DNA of 64,000 nucleotides from Phoronis australis (taxonomy: Eukaryota; Phoronida; Phoronidae): positions 107,877-171,876 of the forward strand of contig NMRA01000695.1 of NCBI GenBank assembly GCA_002633005.1. The letters run 5' to 3'. Below the pieces are notes generated by a model, which was not told where the DNA came from, did no database searches, and saw nothing but the letters and a program-made list of their open reading frames with translations. A program made the translations under genes and the position numbers. Positions 1 to 11,185 of the stretch are shown here, piece after piece. Position 1 is the stretch's first letter, and every line of letters starts with the position of its first letter.

Positions 1-430
1 TAATTTGCGCCACATCTCAGCTGGTATTTCAATAATTTTTGACATATACGTTTTCAGACGAAACACACAAGTGCTTTCGATGCTTTTTTTCCTTAACGTT
101 TTGGGCATATCTCTTTAGGTGTAAATTTGATACAAAGGTATTTATATTCTGATGTGACTTCATTAAAATGTCTTAAGAAACCACTTTTTGTGAAGTCTAA
201 ATACAATAATCTTTGCCGATTTGACAAAAGTGAATTGGCTAAATTAATGCATTTCGAGATTCCCGAATTTTCATCTAACGTACACGTCAGGAGGAATTTC
301 ACTGAAGCCCCAATATCTAAATATTGTTTGCATGTCCTTCCAACAGGGAGTAACTACAGTTGCGACACCCGATTTGCAAATCGTAACCTTGTCATCTTAT
401 CGGAATTCCGGCATTGTTTGGTTAGCGCGT
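1..430. other. Intergenic, no gene seen
   Basis: AT-rich sequence without a splice-consistent ORF or recognisable domain. The open frame on the plus strand running from about 127 into the repeat at 430-650 encodes nothing recognisable. Confidence 0.5.
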
Positions 431-650
431 GTTTGGTTGGTATAGCATGCGCACACACAGGAGGGGGGAGGGCTCGAAGGAGCCCCGCATGTGGCGAAGT
501 GGGCAAAAAGGTCCGCCCCCGAAAGACAAAATGTCCGAGGAAATGGGACAAAAGTCCAGTAAATAAGCACAAACGCGCAATTCACAGTGGTGTACCCGTT
601 TTTGTTTTTTTAGTCCGCCCGGTCTTTTGTTAGCAAAAAGGTCCATAACG
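430..650. repeat. Dispersed repeat, copy 1
   Basis: G-rich block followed by a run built around GAAGTGGG, AAAAAGGTCCG and GACAAAAGTCCAGTAAA. The same order of motifs recurs at 43735-43960 (GAAGTGGG, AAAGTCCG, GACAAAAGTTCACTAAA, AAAGGTCC), so the two are diverged copies of one family. No ORF or terminal repeat was found; the class is unknown. Confidence 0.6.
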
Positions 651-893
651 TCAGGAATTTTGAAGACTGCCTCCCGTTCAGTAACGCTAGGACCTCGCTA
701 AAAAGAAAGACTTCGCGAGATTACGTGGGATATTGCCGTGCATTCTAAATGAGAACACGTGACTTTGACTAGGTTTTAGCTAGGTCCTAGCGTAGGTCCT
801 AGCGTCTACTGAACGCACGCCAGGGTTCGCGCATGTATAGTGTTTTGCAGACGATAAAATGTAAGGCGTATGGATTTCTACTTTGCACTACTA

Positions 894-1060
894 CAGTGGC
901 GGATCTAGGATATCACAAGGGGGAGCCCAACATTTTGCCCGGCTGGAAGCATTTGCGCAAACTGAACCACGATTGTAGATGCGCATAGCACCGAATGGGG
1001 GAAGGTCGGGAGGGGGGCAAACCCCCCTCCCGCCCAGGAAATTTTTCTGTTTTTACCTCT
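894..1060. mobile_element. Short GGCGGATC-type element
   Basis: It begins with CAGTGGCGGATCTAGGAT and carries a GGGGG/CCCCC foldback near 1008-1033. The same GGCGGAT-type ends occur at 11036-11185 and 39767-39993, where an inverted AAATCCGCC end is also present. It looks like a nonautonomous DNA transposon or a fragment of one. The right end was not located, so the boundary is approximate. Confidence 0.45.
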
Positions 1061-1139
1061 AAAAATCAAGCATTTTCCTTGATTCCTGAAGTATTATCCA
1101 AGAAAAAAAAGGCAAAAAAACGAGAACGTGTCAAACAGG

Positions 1140-1216
1140 AAAAACTGCAAATACCAAGGACTAGAACTCACGACTGGCGGATAGAGCGCACGTGCGTTAC
1201 CACTACACCATCACGA
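1140..1216 (-). repeat. tRNA-derived SINE-like sequence
   Basis: Read on the minus strand, this has an A-box-like GGTGTAGTGGTAACGCACG followed about 30 bases later by GAGTTCTAGTCC, a degenerate B box. The arms do not fold into a clean cloverleaf, so a SINE head or tRNA pseudogene is more likely than a working tRNA. Confidence 0.4.
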
Positions 1217-1602
1217 TTTAACTACTAATCTCCTACTAAAAGACCTACTTGTTTATGGGCCACAGCGTTTGCGCGCGAAACTTACTTCTTTTTGTAATGC
1301 TTATTACACGTTTTATATTTTGTGCCATCATTTCTTAACAAATTTATCGTATTTGAAATAGTCTTCAAATGCCCAAAAGACCAAATCCATTTTTCGTGTT
1401 GGCAATAATGACGGGATTGCTTTGGAAATCGTCTTAAGATAAGGTTTGACAAAGAGAGTATTGCGAGTTTCTGAGTGATTCACTAAGGCTTCGATTAAAA
1501 TTCACTTTTTACCAGCAGCTTCTGTTTTTTCATCGTCACTCAGGTTCCATTTTCTTTAAAAAATGAAGTAAATTTTCTTCATTACACAGTGTACACTCTA
1601 TC

Positions 1603-1629
1603 ACAGTGCTAAACGAAAGTTAGCACTGT
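1603..1629. other. Small perfect hairpin
   Basis: Ten-base arms (ACAGTGCTAA and TTAGCACTGT) surround a 7-base loop. It lies just upstream of the helicase fragment. The stem is too short for an ordinary microRNA precursor; role unknown. Confidence 0.5.
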
Positions 1630-1674
1630 AGAATGTTGTTTAATATGGCCTCCCAGTGGTTAAAGTAATGGAAC

Positions 1675-1706
1675 TGACGTCATAACATTCAGTCATTCCC
1701 ATTGGT
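1675..1706 (+). promoter_or_regulatory. CRE and CCAAT-like sites
   Basis: A perfect TGACGTCA palindrome (CRE/ATF consensus) at 1675-1682 is followed by ATTGG, an inverted CCAAT box, at 1702-1706, immediately upstream of the helicase reading frame. They could be promoter sites for that gene. Such short motifs also occur by chance. Confidence 0.25.
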
Positions 1707-1730
1707 TGAAAGTTGGGAAACCCCTTTCAG

Positions 1731-2081
1731 TTTACAAATTACGAAGTGTGGCGACCACGGATTTAAGTAGTTGCATTTTATTAAAACGGACAGTGGTGGA
1801 AGTGAATAAGACCAAGAAAACCCCGATACAGTGGCTTAAGCCGAAACAAATCCGATGTATAAAGGTGTGTGCCAGTGGTGGCGATGTGGTCGGTATATTG
1901 CCGACGGGATACGGCAAAACATTGATTATGGAAGTACTGCCTGTCTACGCGGACTTGCTTGCAGCTCGGGGACAATTTGAGAAGTCTGTGTGTCTAGTAA
2001 TCAGCCCGCTGAATGCCATTCTGGCCCAACAGAGAGATACGTTTGGTAGGGAAGCTCTACTTCTTTCTTTTGGTGAAGAAG
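1731..2081 (+). CDS. RecQ-like exon with motif I
   Basis: Carries PTGYGKT and the segment to GEEG. It ends at GAAG|GTAAGC in phase 1. The frame is open back to about 1706, so the 5' limit rests only on the CTTTCAG acceptor. Confidence 0.6.
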
Positions 2082-2492
2082 GTAAGCTCGTGAACACTAA
2101 CTTTGTTTTCATAATTATATGAGATCACGTAATGGCTCTATTAGTCGATCACAATGGCCAACATAGTACGTCTAACACCCTTATCTGGTTTGGCAAGGGG
2201 GGCCAGCAGGAGGTGATAACAATCATACTTGCTAAAATCAAGCCTCACGAACTCTAACACGGCTAAAAATTGATCACAATACCGAATCTGAAAGCCATTT
2301 AACAAAGAATGTATTAGGTTACTATACATGCGAATGTCAGACCTATGGTGCCCATTGGTGGTCTTGTGTAGTCCAACTTAGAAAATGCATCCATGAAAAC
2401 TGCCAAAAAGAGGGGTGCGATCAAAATGGCAGATTTATAGAAAATAGTGTCAGTGTATGCCAATCTCTATTCTTGATACTTTTTTGTTCCAG

Positions 2493-2909
2493 AAGTGCAT
2501 ACAGAGCCTGAAGGGGAGTCGACAAACAGCGAAGATAGTGAGGATGACAGCTGTGCTGGTCGTTCAAGTGACTTATACCGATATGTACTTGGTCATCCGG
2601 AACAATTTGTGTCTTTTCCTAAACGTATCCTGGCAGCCGAATGGTGTAAACGCGTAAGATTTGTAGTTGTTGACGAAGCTCATTGCATCGTGAGTTGGGG
2701 CGACAATTTCCGCCCCAAATTTCAGGAACTGAGGAAGCTGCGGGCCATGTTCACACAGGCAGTTTTTTGTGCCTTAACTGCCACAGCGACTGCAAGAACG
2801 GTGAAAGACATTTCTTATCATCTCCAATTGAAAGACCCAGCAGTTATTATGTCTTCAATTGACAGGCCCAACATAAAATATATTGTGAAGACTAGCCCAG
2901 CATACAAAT
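2493..2909 (+). CDS. RecQ-like exon with DEAH box
   Basis: Follows the acceptor TTTTTTGTTCCAG and joins exon 1 in frame as GEE-VHTEPEG. Contains DEAHC, TATAT and SSIDRPN. Ends at ACAAAT|GTAAGC. Confidence 0.65.
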
Positions 2910-3035
2910 GTAAGCTGACTTTACATCATCTTGCCCAGCAACTGCATTTTGTTTTTTCCTTTCTATAATGAATAATCTTGCCATGCCATCTAAGAAGCTC
3001 TTCTGTATTTACTCTTTCCTAATAACCTAAATATA

Positions 3036-3340
3036 TTGCAGTATAGGTGGCGCTGTGTCAAAGGGTATACACAGTGGAGCAGACGACGGAAGCGGAGTCG
3101 TAGTGCGCAGCGCCACTGCCGGTCGCCTGGGATATCGCGGGAGAGCCTACACTTAGCCATAGTTCCGTTACGAATGCGCCGTGTTCCTAATTTAACACTT
3201 GAAATTGGATTTGAGCCCCCCCCCCAAANTTAATTAATAAACTCATCATTTCCCTACGCTCTTACCGTTTTATTTTTTTTTGGCGGCAGCCAAGGGGGGG
3301 GCCCTGGGCCCCCCCTAAATCCGCCTATGTACTATGTGAT
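3036..3340. other. Decayed transposon ends and assembly join
   Basis: Contains a C-run followed by a single N at 3229 and, at about 3280-3330, G- and C-runs ending in CTAAATCCGCCTATGT. That end matches the inverted ends of the GGCGGATC-type elements elsewhere in the window. No gene seen. Confidence 0.4.
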
Positions 3341-4010
3341 TCGCCCATGTAATATCAAAAAATTACGTACTCGCTGTTTTTAATCAGTCGTGTCGTAACA
3401 CACTCCAGGTCATGTGAGAAAAGTGATAACGTCACTGGCCACAATTTCAGGGAGTTATGGCTTTAGTGAACGTCAATAACTCCAAGAAATCTATCCCATC
3501 CAACAAATCCCCAAAATGCATTTTCGGTCGTAAAACTAACTGTACCGAAAAGAACCCGTGCAGCACATCGCCGTGTCCACTGACAAAGAAGTTCGCAGTG
3601 TCCAAGTGGTTTCTGCGAGGAGTTCGATAGTATCGAACATGGCTGGCGCGTACACGAATAACGTGAGAGATTTGAATGCACTGGGATATTTTGCGTCTAA
3701 TTTATTGACAACGTAATAACGACGAGGTTCACGATGGTAAATAATAATGATAGTATCGTGTATCATTAATACGCTGCTTATCATATCCTTTAGGACACGA
3801 AAACACGTGAGATTATCTTTGATTTATCGTGTAAAGAACTTTGACCAACCTTGTTACACGACACTCTAAGACGATACAGGTTGCGCTTAGACATTAAGAT
3901 TTTTGTCTAGCTAAAAAGGTTAAGTATAATTACCTGCTTTGCTCAAATATGTGCTGACAAATCCACCTGCATCGATAAAGAAACACAAAGACCTCGACAC
4001 AGGTGCCAGG

Positions 4011-4586
4011 ATGTCTTTCCGTTTTGGGTTGTTTCTATGTTTGTTTATGGTTGTGCAGAATTCCGCAGCTGATGTGAATGGTTTAAAGGTGAATGTTTCG
4101 TATTATCCGGCAGAGATACGAGATCTGGTCGAGAATAGTGTTCGTAACATAACCGTACAATGCGTTTGGAATGTGGCCGACTTCAAGCGAGTTCAATTAG
4201 TGGTGACGTCAGACAACGAAGAGAATGTGGCATTGGAAGGAAACTCGACTTTCATTTTGGATCCCAGCGACTTAGGGTCCAATTCGACCGTAATACAATT
4301 GAAAGGTATTTTTCTCGGGAAGGCTGGGGTTTCGTTCTCGTTCAAAACAGTTGGAACCCAGCAAAATGCCAGCAATGGTAACCCTGTGGTCTTCAAATAC
4401 CCGGTAGGGGTTGTACGACAACAAAGTGTTTTAGATCAGATCTTTGTCATTGGCGTCAGCGTCATGGTGGGAATCAACACCATTGGGTTTGGCTGTTCCC
4501 TGGATCTGACAGTAGTGAAGGAGATATTGAAGAAACCTATTGCTCCAGTCATTGGTTTTCTTTGCCAATATACAATAATGCCATTG
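4011..4586 (+). CDS. SLC10-like exon 1
   Basis: 192 codons: signal peptide, ectodomain with several N-x-S/T sites, and the first helices (FVIGVSVMVGINTIGFGCSL). Ends TTG|GTAAGT in phase 0. Confidence 0.88.
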
Positions 4587-7500
4587 GTAAGTGGGTTAAA
4601 ACGTACGACAAGAATATTGTAGTAAAATCTAGGCTTGCTAAGTGCTTCACATGAATGACAGTAATTAGCTTTTTCATAATGAAGTGATGGCACCTTACAC
4701 GATCCATGTATGAACAAGGCTTGTCGTGCTGTTGCCAAAATGTTTACTAAAACGAATTTCCTACTTCGTGAGATAATTGTACATTTTTAACGTGGTTCCA
4801 GAAATTGTTATTCAAGGCATATTACTTAATACTGTTCTGTCTTATGTGCGCTTGTTGTAAAAAATCTTTGAACTTCAAAATGTCTTATGGTAATAGGATA
4901 CACGTACCCTCGTTACCTAGGATCGAATTCCTTAAATAAGTATTGATAAAAGACCAATGAAACTTAATATTTTAAAATTCTTGATGGCACATTCTTGTCG
5001 CGTACCCGAAAGCAATGCCTAGATTTTCGTAGACACTTAACTGATATTTTTTTTCTGAAAAACGCGAAACCATTTTTTCGCAAAAAAACTTGCACATATT
5101 CGTCTAGTCACAAAATTGTGTCCAGTCTGGGGCGTCCTTTTCAAGTCCATTTAGCATGAGAACCCGGCTGTCAAGAAATGTTTACGTCATCATTTTAGAT
5201 AATTGTTTTTAAAAGAAAACCCCAAGCGTCCTTTTGAGGATACTAGAATAAATTATAAACTTTGCAAGTTTCGAGCGAAAAAATCGTGTTCTGAAAAAAT
5301 CGACAATCTCCACAAAAAGTCACCTTAATTAAAAAAATGTAATCATGTGTTTACAGACATCTATTTTGTACCTATAATTACATTCTGTGATGATCATAGA
5401 TGTTAAAATATAGTTTTTCGGATATATCATTAACACACTGAACTTGAAAAATTGTTTAAGAAATTCGATCCTCGGTAATATACTAGTAGAACTCAACGCC
5501 AAATAATTTCTTAAGCTGAATTGATTTGGGGGTATGCATTAATTCCTACGCCTTGTGCTACCATTTTAATTAAATGACTCACGCCCTCCCGTTATCTCAT
5601 GTAGACATCTTATGCTCTTGGAAAGATTGTGCGAATGCCCGCCGAACTTGCCATCGGACTGTTTGTTATTGGTTCGTGTCCGGGTGGTGGCGGAAGTAAC
5701 GTGTGGACTGTGCTTCTTGAGGGTGACTTGAATTTGAGTCTCACGATGACGTTTTTCAGTGTCGTCGCAGCATTAGGTAGGTTGTACTTTAGTATGACGT
5801 ATAAATAATTTGTTTGTGGGTGCCTTTACATGAGCTGTGGTAGCAGCGGGTTTTGTTGACAAATGCCTACTTCCAGATCTATAAAAGTATGGTCCAAATG
5901 AAGCCATCGTAATTCTAATATTGCCCATTTTTTCGGCATGTGTTGCATTCTGTTTTGCATACGATAACTCTATGGATGCACAAAAATGATGCCGTTTTCG
6001 GATCATACAAATTATTGACCTTCACGTCAGACATTTGATGACCAAAGCCCAGGCAAATTTAGTGTAACTTTAACTTCTGTCTGAAGGAATGCTAAATGGA
6101 AATCTAAGAGTGATTTTACAACGATAAAATGATTGTGTTTGAAAGAACAAATGTTCTTCACTTTTGTATGGAAAACACTTACTTAAGCATTAAAATTGTT
6201 AATAATATTTAGAGTCAAGTTTTGTAATTCAGTAAAAACATCACTTTTCGAATTCGTGATGGACTGTTTTAACAAGCTCAAAGAGTATGTCAGTGTGTGT
6301 TTCAAATTGGTTGAAACTCGTTCTTTAGTTTGCTAATCACATAGGAGCAAGGGGCGATATTTTACTCGGAATCGAACTCGAAAATATAATGAATATATTC
6401 CGTTTTACTTTTAGTAAACAAGAACACTACAAGAGCAACGCGGAATGTTGATATGCGCCCACGACTGCACCGCAAACGGTGTGCATTTAGGGGTGTTTAC
6501 TTGTATCATAAAACTGGCCATTAGTTGGGAGAACCCATCCGAAATGCAACGATGTTGTCGTCTCTCAAAATTATTTGTCTACTTTTATGAAAATCCGTCA
6601 AAGAACTCCAAATATACGAAGGCAAACGTAAAAAAATTTGCCGTTAGGAACCGCAGCAGTAATCGAATCCATCCATCTGCTGTCAAGCTAAGAGGAATGT
6701 AATAGCGAAATCTCAAAAACATCTTGTAAGAGGTTTTGGAGATACAGCCACAGAAGCGAAAAAATATCACCTGGGGGCACCACAGTAGTTGAACCCTTAG
6801 AAAATCCACGTCAGTCACACTCTCTTGTCAAAAGAAACACTTCTGTCAATTTTCATAATGATCCTTTGCGCGGTTTAGCAGATACAGAAGAAAACGACAA
6901 AAACAGACTAAAAAATATTGAAAGTGTCCACTAGTTGGTGCGGAATACATCAAATCCATCACAAATGGAAAGCTGCTGCCGTCTTCAATTCATAATAGAA
7001 ATTTGTTTGCCAAATTTCATAAAAAGTATCAGGGAATTCTAAAGTTACAGAGGCAAACGTAAAAAAATAAAATTGCTACTAGGGAGCACAACTGTTGTTG
7101 GATTGATCTGAAACTGGCCACCATCTGTTGCCATCTCCATAGGAGCCCGATTGCTAATTTTCATCTTGGAAAGGGTAAAGGAGATACAGCCGTGAATGCA
7201 AAAATGCCACTGGGGGCCTGAGTAGTTGAACATCCGAAAACCAACGCCATCCTCGCCGGGTCTTCTGATCAAGAATACATCTACAAATAATGATGCCTCA
7301 AAAAGTTGCTAAACGGGCAATCGTGATCGTTGTCATAACGCTAAATCTCCGTGAGAGACCGTCTGGAGTTGGTATAAGGTGCAACTCCGGACGGTCTGGG
7401 GTCAACAGAAAAATACAGTTCAGCTGTGAGTCTACGCCAAAGTGATAAACGAGAGTAGTTCTACTTGCTTCGTCAGCTGCAGGTATGCTTATATCTTTTA

Positions 7501-10500
7501 TGACACACAATGTGTGACTGGGCAAAGCATTTTCAAAAAATGTGGATAAATCAGTGGAGTGTGAGACCCCTGAGGTCCATGTCAAGTCCTCACGACAATT
7601 CTACGTTATGGTCAACTTCATACGAATACTCTTGCCAAAATAAATTAATATCCTGCAGAGGTTTTGGGAGGTACAAAAAATGTCACGAGGAGGCGCCACT
7701 GTAGTCTGAGCCGTACGAAAATCCTCATCAGCCGTCCTCTTCATGCTAAAATCATAAACACCAATTTTTAAAATCATTCTTAGAGTGCTTGGTTGATAGA
7801 GAGGCGGTCGCCAAATCAAGACTAGAAAACAGTAAAAATTGCCACTAGATGGCGCAAAATACATCGAATCCATCCGAAAACAGAAACATGTGATTTTTTC
7901 TTTAATAAAAAGCTATTTACCAAAGTTCACAAAAATCCATAAATGAACTTCGGAAGAACAGTGGAAAACGGGAAAAAATGCTAGGGGGCAGAGCGATCGT
8001 CGGATCCGTCTAAAAGGCGTCGTCATCCGTTGTCAACTTCACATAAAATAGATACACTTGCTAAATTAATTAAAAATCCTGCAGAGGACTAGGAGGCACA
8101 ACCATAAGCGCAAAAAAAACCTGCCACTAGGAGGCGCCACAGTGGTCAAAGTCGTCCGTAAAAATCATCGCCAGCCGTCTTCTTCACAGTAGGAACATAT
8201 ATGCCAACTTTCACAAACATCTTTCGAGTGGTTTTTTTTGAACGCCAAAACACTCTCGTAAAAAACCTCAAATCCATCCGAAAACGAGAGGATTAGATAC
8301 CGTAGATGCCTATATGCTAATTCTCATCAAAATCCATTGAGGACCTTTGAATATACAGAGGTGAACGTAAAAAAATTGAAACTAGGGGTACACACCGGTT
8401 GTCCGATCCTTCCGAAAGTCGTCGTCTGAGTTCATATAAATATCTTGTTAACTTTGATATATATACTGCAGAGCGTTTAGGAGATAGAGCCATGGGCGTA
8501 AAAACAAAAACTGCCACTAGGAGACGCCGCAGTAGTTGAAGACGTCGGAAAATAATCGTCAGATGCCCTCTTTACAGTAAGAACATAATTATATTTTCGC
8601 AATCATCCTCAGTGGTGGAGTGATTTGGCTGATAGAGGGGCAGACACCATAAAAACAAACTCAAAAATAGTAAAAATGGTCACTAGGTGGCGCAAAATAC
8701 CTCTAATCCATTTGAAAACTGAAAGATAGCGTCATCTCACTAATAGACGTCTATCTGCCAAATTTTACGAAAATACGTTGAGGATCTCCGAAGATACAGA
8801 TGTAAACGAAAAAAAATAAAATTGCCACTGGGGGACACATCGCTTGTCGGATAGGTTCGAAATCCGTCGTCATCTGTCGCTTTATAGGAATAGATCTTCC
8901 AAATTCCATCAAGATATCCTGTGACGGGCTTAGGAGATACAGTTGCGGACGGCGGACGCCCAGGCAGAGATGAACGTAACATATACACCAGTATATGGGC
9001 GCATAAAAATAAACGTCTGCTGACTACATTACGGTTGAAGTGGATGGTTGTGATCCGATTTTACACTTAATGGGCTATAGACTACTAACGTCTAATCTGA
9101 ATTCGAAATCTCGAAATTTTGCTTTAAATCTCGAGTTTTGCCTAGAGTTTATAGCTCGATTCTACTAATGTCGGGCTCAGCAAGTGTGAATTTGGACACA
9201 TACACACATTTGCGTAATACCTGACCACAGAACTATTAATAGCTAATATTGATATTAAAGGAGAACGAAAGATATCAAAAAGTATTTTCGAGGTCGATTT
9301 CGAGCAAAAATGATTAGACCCCTTGTCCACGGATGAACAACTAACTTGAAAAGCATAAACCCGTCAACCTGACCAGATTATCTGCATTAAAAAAGCTATA
9401 AAACCGCGTTCCGTAAAAGAAGCAAACTTTTGACTTAAATTACCTAGTGCTATAAAATTGCTAATCCGGCTGTAACTCAGATGGGAATTGATCTCCGGGT
9501 TTGCAAAGAAACTACTATTCGTCATCCTTCAAAACCATACTTGGCGCATAAAATGACACGCTGTCACAAGCCCACTTGTAGAGCCTAGTCTAGTCAAGCA
9601 ATAACGAACTGTCAATTGCTTTATGTTGTTTAAATCACCTCCAATTTGAGGCCAATTTCATAATGGTGAGTGGGCCATTAATGGAAGGAAGGTTTATAGC
9701 CAATTTAAATGATGACAAACTAGTATCATTTTGGTGACATAACGCCATAAAGAAAAAGTGAGTGGTGAAGGTTTAATAACTGCCCTCAAAATATAATTTT
9801 ATCTGATTTAACCCTTTTCAGGCATGCTCCCCCTGTGGCTGTATACCTTGGGCGTTACCATTCTGGAGACCGACCTTAAGATTCCTTTCGAAAATATTGC
9901 TACTTCACTCATTACGCTGGTCGTTCCTTGCATAGTTGGAGTTCTCATCAACCGCTTCTTGCCGAAAGTGAGCAAGGTGCTAGGTAAATTAGTCAAGCCT
10001 GCTTCTTTGATTATTGTTTTGTTCATTTTAACATTTGGCACGTACGTGAACCTGTACATATTTGAGATGCTGGACGACTGGAGAATCAGTGTTTCCGGCC
10101 TACTTCTTCCTTACGTCGGCATGATTTTGAGCGGGGCTGTTGGATTGATATGCCGTCAACCGTGGACCCGTGTTAAAACCATCATGTTTGAAACTGCCGT
10201 ACAGAACACGGGGCTAGCTATACTTATAGCAAAGCTGTCGCTTCCTCAACCTGACGCAGACCTAGCCGCTGTGATGCCGGTGGCACATGCTCTTTTCTTG
10301 CCGTTCCCAATGGTTATCTGGTATACTTCGCTCATGATTTATAGAAAGTGCTGCAAAAAATCCATAGACGGGGCCGATGTTTCATCAGTTACCGTTGACG
10401 AGACCATTCAGGTAAATGATGACATTTCCTTAGTAGAAAAAGATTCGTCCGGAACAAAAGCACTCGATCAAGGCAAAGTGAATAAAGCTATAGAAGAATG

Positions 10501-10501
10501 A
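4011..10501 (+). CDS. SLC10-family sodium/bile-acid-type carrier, P3-like
   Basis: Three exons (4011-4586, 5605-5776, 9822-10501) splice in frame to a 475-residue protein. The start ATG at 4011 opens a signal peptide (MSFRFGLFLCLFMVV). Then comes a beta-rich, N-glycosylatable ectodomain to about residue 140, and eight or more membrane helices. SLC10 hallmarks are SCPGGGGSN near residue 216 and ETAVQNTGLA near residue 373; in the family these regions contribute to the sodium and substrate sites. SLC10 proteins import organic anions such as bile acids with sodium. The long N-terminal ectodomain resembles the SLC10A3/A5 (P3 protein) branch, whose substrates are mostly unknown, so a bile-acid substrate should not be assumed. 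The C-terminal tail is charged and ends near KVNKAIEE. An in-frame ATG at 3939 would place hydrophilic residues before the signal peptide and is less likely. An AATAAA at about 10916 could be its poly(A) signal. It appears intact. Confidence 0.88.
5605..5776 (+). CDS. SLC10-like exon 2
   Basis: Begins after CTCATGTAG in phase 0 and carries the PGGGGSN signature and NLSLTMTFFSVVAAL. Ends TTAG|GTAGGT in phase 1. Confidence 0.88.
6590..8960. repeat. Higher-order tandem array in SLC10 intron 2
   Basis: About 16 diverged monomers of roughly 130-170 bp are arranged as a repeating A-B-C triplet of roughly 440 bp. A monomers (near 6640, 7072, 7976, 8378, 8822) share AACGTAAAAAAAT and GTTG(T)CGGAT. 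B monomers (near 6770, 7207, 7684, 8124, 8514) share GGAGATACAGCC and CAGTAGTTGAA. C monomers (near 6928, 7842, 8255, 8680) share GGCGCAAAATAC and AATCCATC. Most monomers place a CCACTAGGnGGCGC-like core at the same point. The array is interrupted around 7280-7600. It has no long ORF. Confidence 0.7.
7356..7397. repeat. Inverted repeat inside the array gap
   Basis: Sixteen-base arms (AGACCGTCTGGAGTTG and CAACTCCGGACGGTCT, one mismatch) surround a 10-base loop. It sits where one monomer of the surrounding array is missing, so it may belong to an inserted element. Confidence 0.55.
9822..10501 (+). CDS. SLC10-like exon 3
   Basis: Begins after CCCTTTTCAG; the split codon restores Gly before MLPLWLYTLG. 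Holds the remaining helices, ETAVQNTG, the cytoplasmic tail and the TGA stop. Confidence 0.9.
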
Positions 10502-10557
10502 CTGACTGTTATGGAACAGCGACAATGAAGTCGTTTAATTGTAAACTGGACACGCAA

Positions 10558-10582
10558 GGGGGGGGGGGGGGGGGGGGGGGGN
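10558..10582. other. Poly-G run ending in N
   Basis: A run of more than twenty G bases ends in a single N and looks like a sequencing or assembly break. Distances across this point are unreliable. Confidence 0.7.
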
Positions 10583-10615
10583 GTTGCGTTTCGAAAGCGC
10601 AAGATCACAGAAGCC

Positions 10616-10915
10616 CTAATTGGCAAGAAATCGACATGAATTACAAGTTAAACACCTGATCATATTAGCCGTTCTGGCGAACTTCTCGCGTATACGACAC
10701 GCAGTGTGATAACGAATCTGACAACAGCTTTGGCAAGGACGTGTATAGTCGTGACATTTACCGGCTTGCAAGTGCGCGGCGCAGTTCCAAGCTTGCCACG
10801 TGACAGCTACAGTGTATTTAATTGAATTACTACCATCTGGTACACACAATCGAACATTGGCACAACTACCGCCAGCTCTTCCCCCATAGGGGAAGGTTAA
10901 AGTTGAGCGAAACAA
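10616..10915 (-). other. Unidentified cysteine-rich ORF
   Basis: A 99-codon minus-strand frame holds at least twelve cysteines, many in close pairs (CQSCCQIRYHTACR, RCLTCNSC), and is less AT-rich than its surroundings. It could be an exon of a secreted cysteine-rich protein, a relic, or chance. No signal peptide or clear splice sites were found and I do not recognise the family. It lies 3' of the SLC10 gene on the other strand and ends beside the assembly join at 10582. Confidence 0.25.
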
Positions 10916-11035
10916 AATAAACCAAATGCAAAAGTTCTCCCATCATTTTTGCCTGCCTCAGTTGGATTTTCCGTTTCCGAAAAAGAAGCAACTATAAAAG
11001 CAACGTCGACTTGATTTTCAAAAGCACTAGCTCCA

Positions 11036-11185
11036 TGGGCGGATCCAGGATTTTGAGTTAGGGGGGCCAGGGCATAGTATTTGTTAGGATTTTGCCTGTC
11101 AGACATTGGCACTCCCGAATTGCCCAATGGAATCTTGGAGGGGGGGACATGGCCCCCTTGGCCCCCCTCTAAATCCGCCGCTGAT
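11036..11185. mobile_element. Short GGCGGATC-type element with inverted ends
   Basis: The left end GGGCGGATCCAGGATTT pairs with the right end AAATCCGCCGCTGAT in inverted orientation, with G- and C-runs inside each end. At about 150 bp with no coding capacity, it fits a MITE-like nonautonomous DNA transposon. The superfamily is not assigned. Confidence 0.6.

Larger units (their letters stand above)
1731..2909 (+). pseudogene. RecQ-like DEAH helicase, N-terminal half only
   Basis: Two exons, 1731-2081 and 2493-2909, encode the RecA-like first half of a RecQ-type superfamily 2 DNA helicase, an ATP-driven DNA-unwinding enzyme. Motif I reads PTGYGKT, motif Ia VISPLNAI, motif II VVDEAHC (DEAH), followed by SWGDNFRPKF, motif III ALTATAT and SSIDRPNIKYIV at the end of the domain, all in RecQ order. 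An acidic Glu/Ser/Asp stretch follows the first exon junction. The intron between them is GT-AG and keeps frame (phase 1). The second exon ends at a good donor (T|GTAAGC), but the nearest downstream acceptor, at 3042, leads straight to TAG. No helicase C-terminal domain is found before the next gene. The start codon is not identified; a CTTTCAG acceptor at 1721-1730 suggests an upstream exon. It is probably a truncated or transposon-scattered copy, though missing exons from assembly are possible (there is an N at 3229). Confidence 0.7.

Noticed and set aside
127-633. 168-codon plus-strand ORF
   Set aside because: It crosses the dispersed repeat at 430-650, has no domain, and its frame is not kept in the second copy of that repeat.
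3939-4010. Upstream in-frame ATG for the SLC10-like protein
   Set aside because: It would put 24 hydrophilic residues ahead of a clear signal peptide; the ATG at 4011 is the better start.
6590-8960. CRISPR-like array
   Set aside because: The repeats are diverged 130-170-bp monomers with no short identical repeats or unique spacers, in an animal intron.
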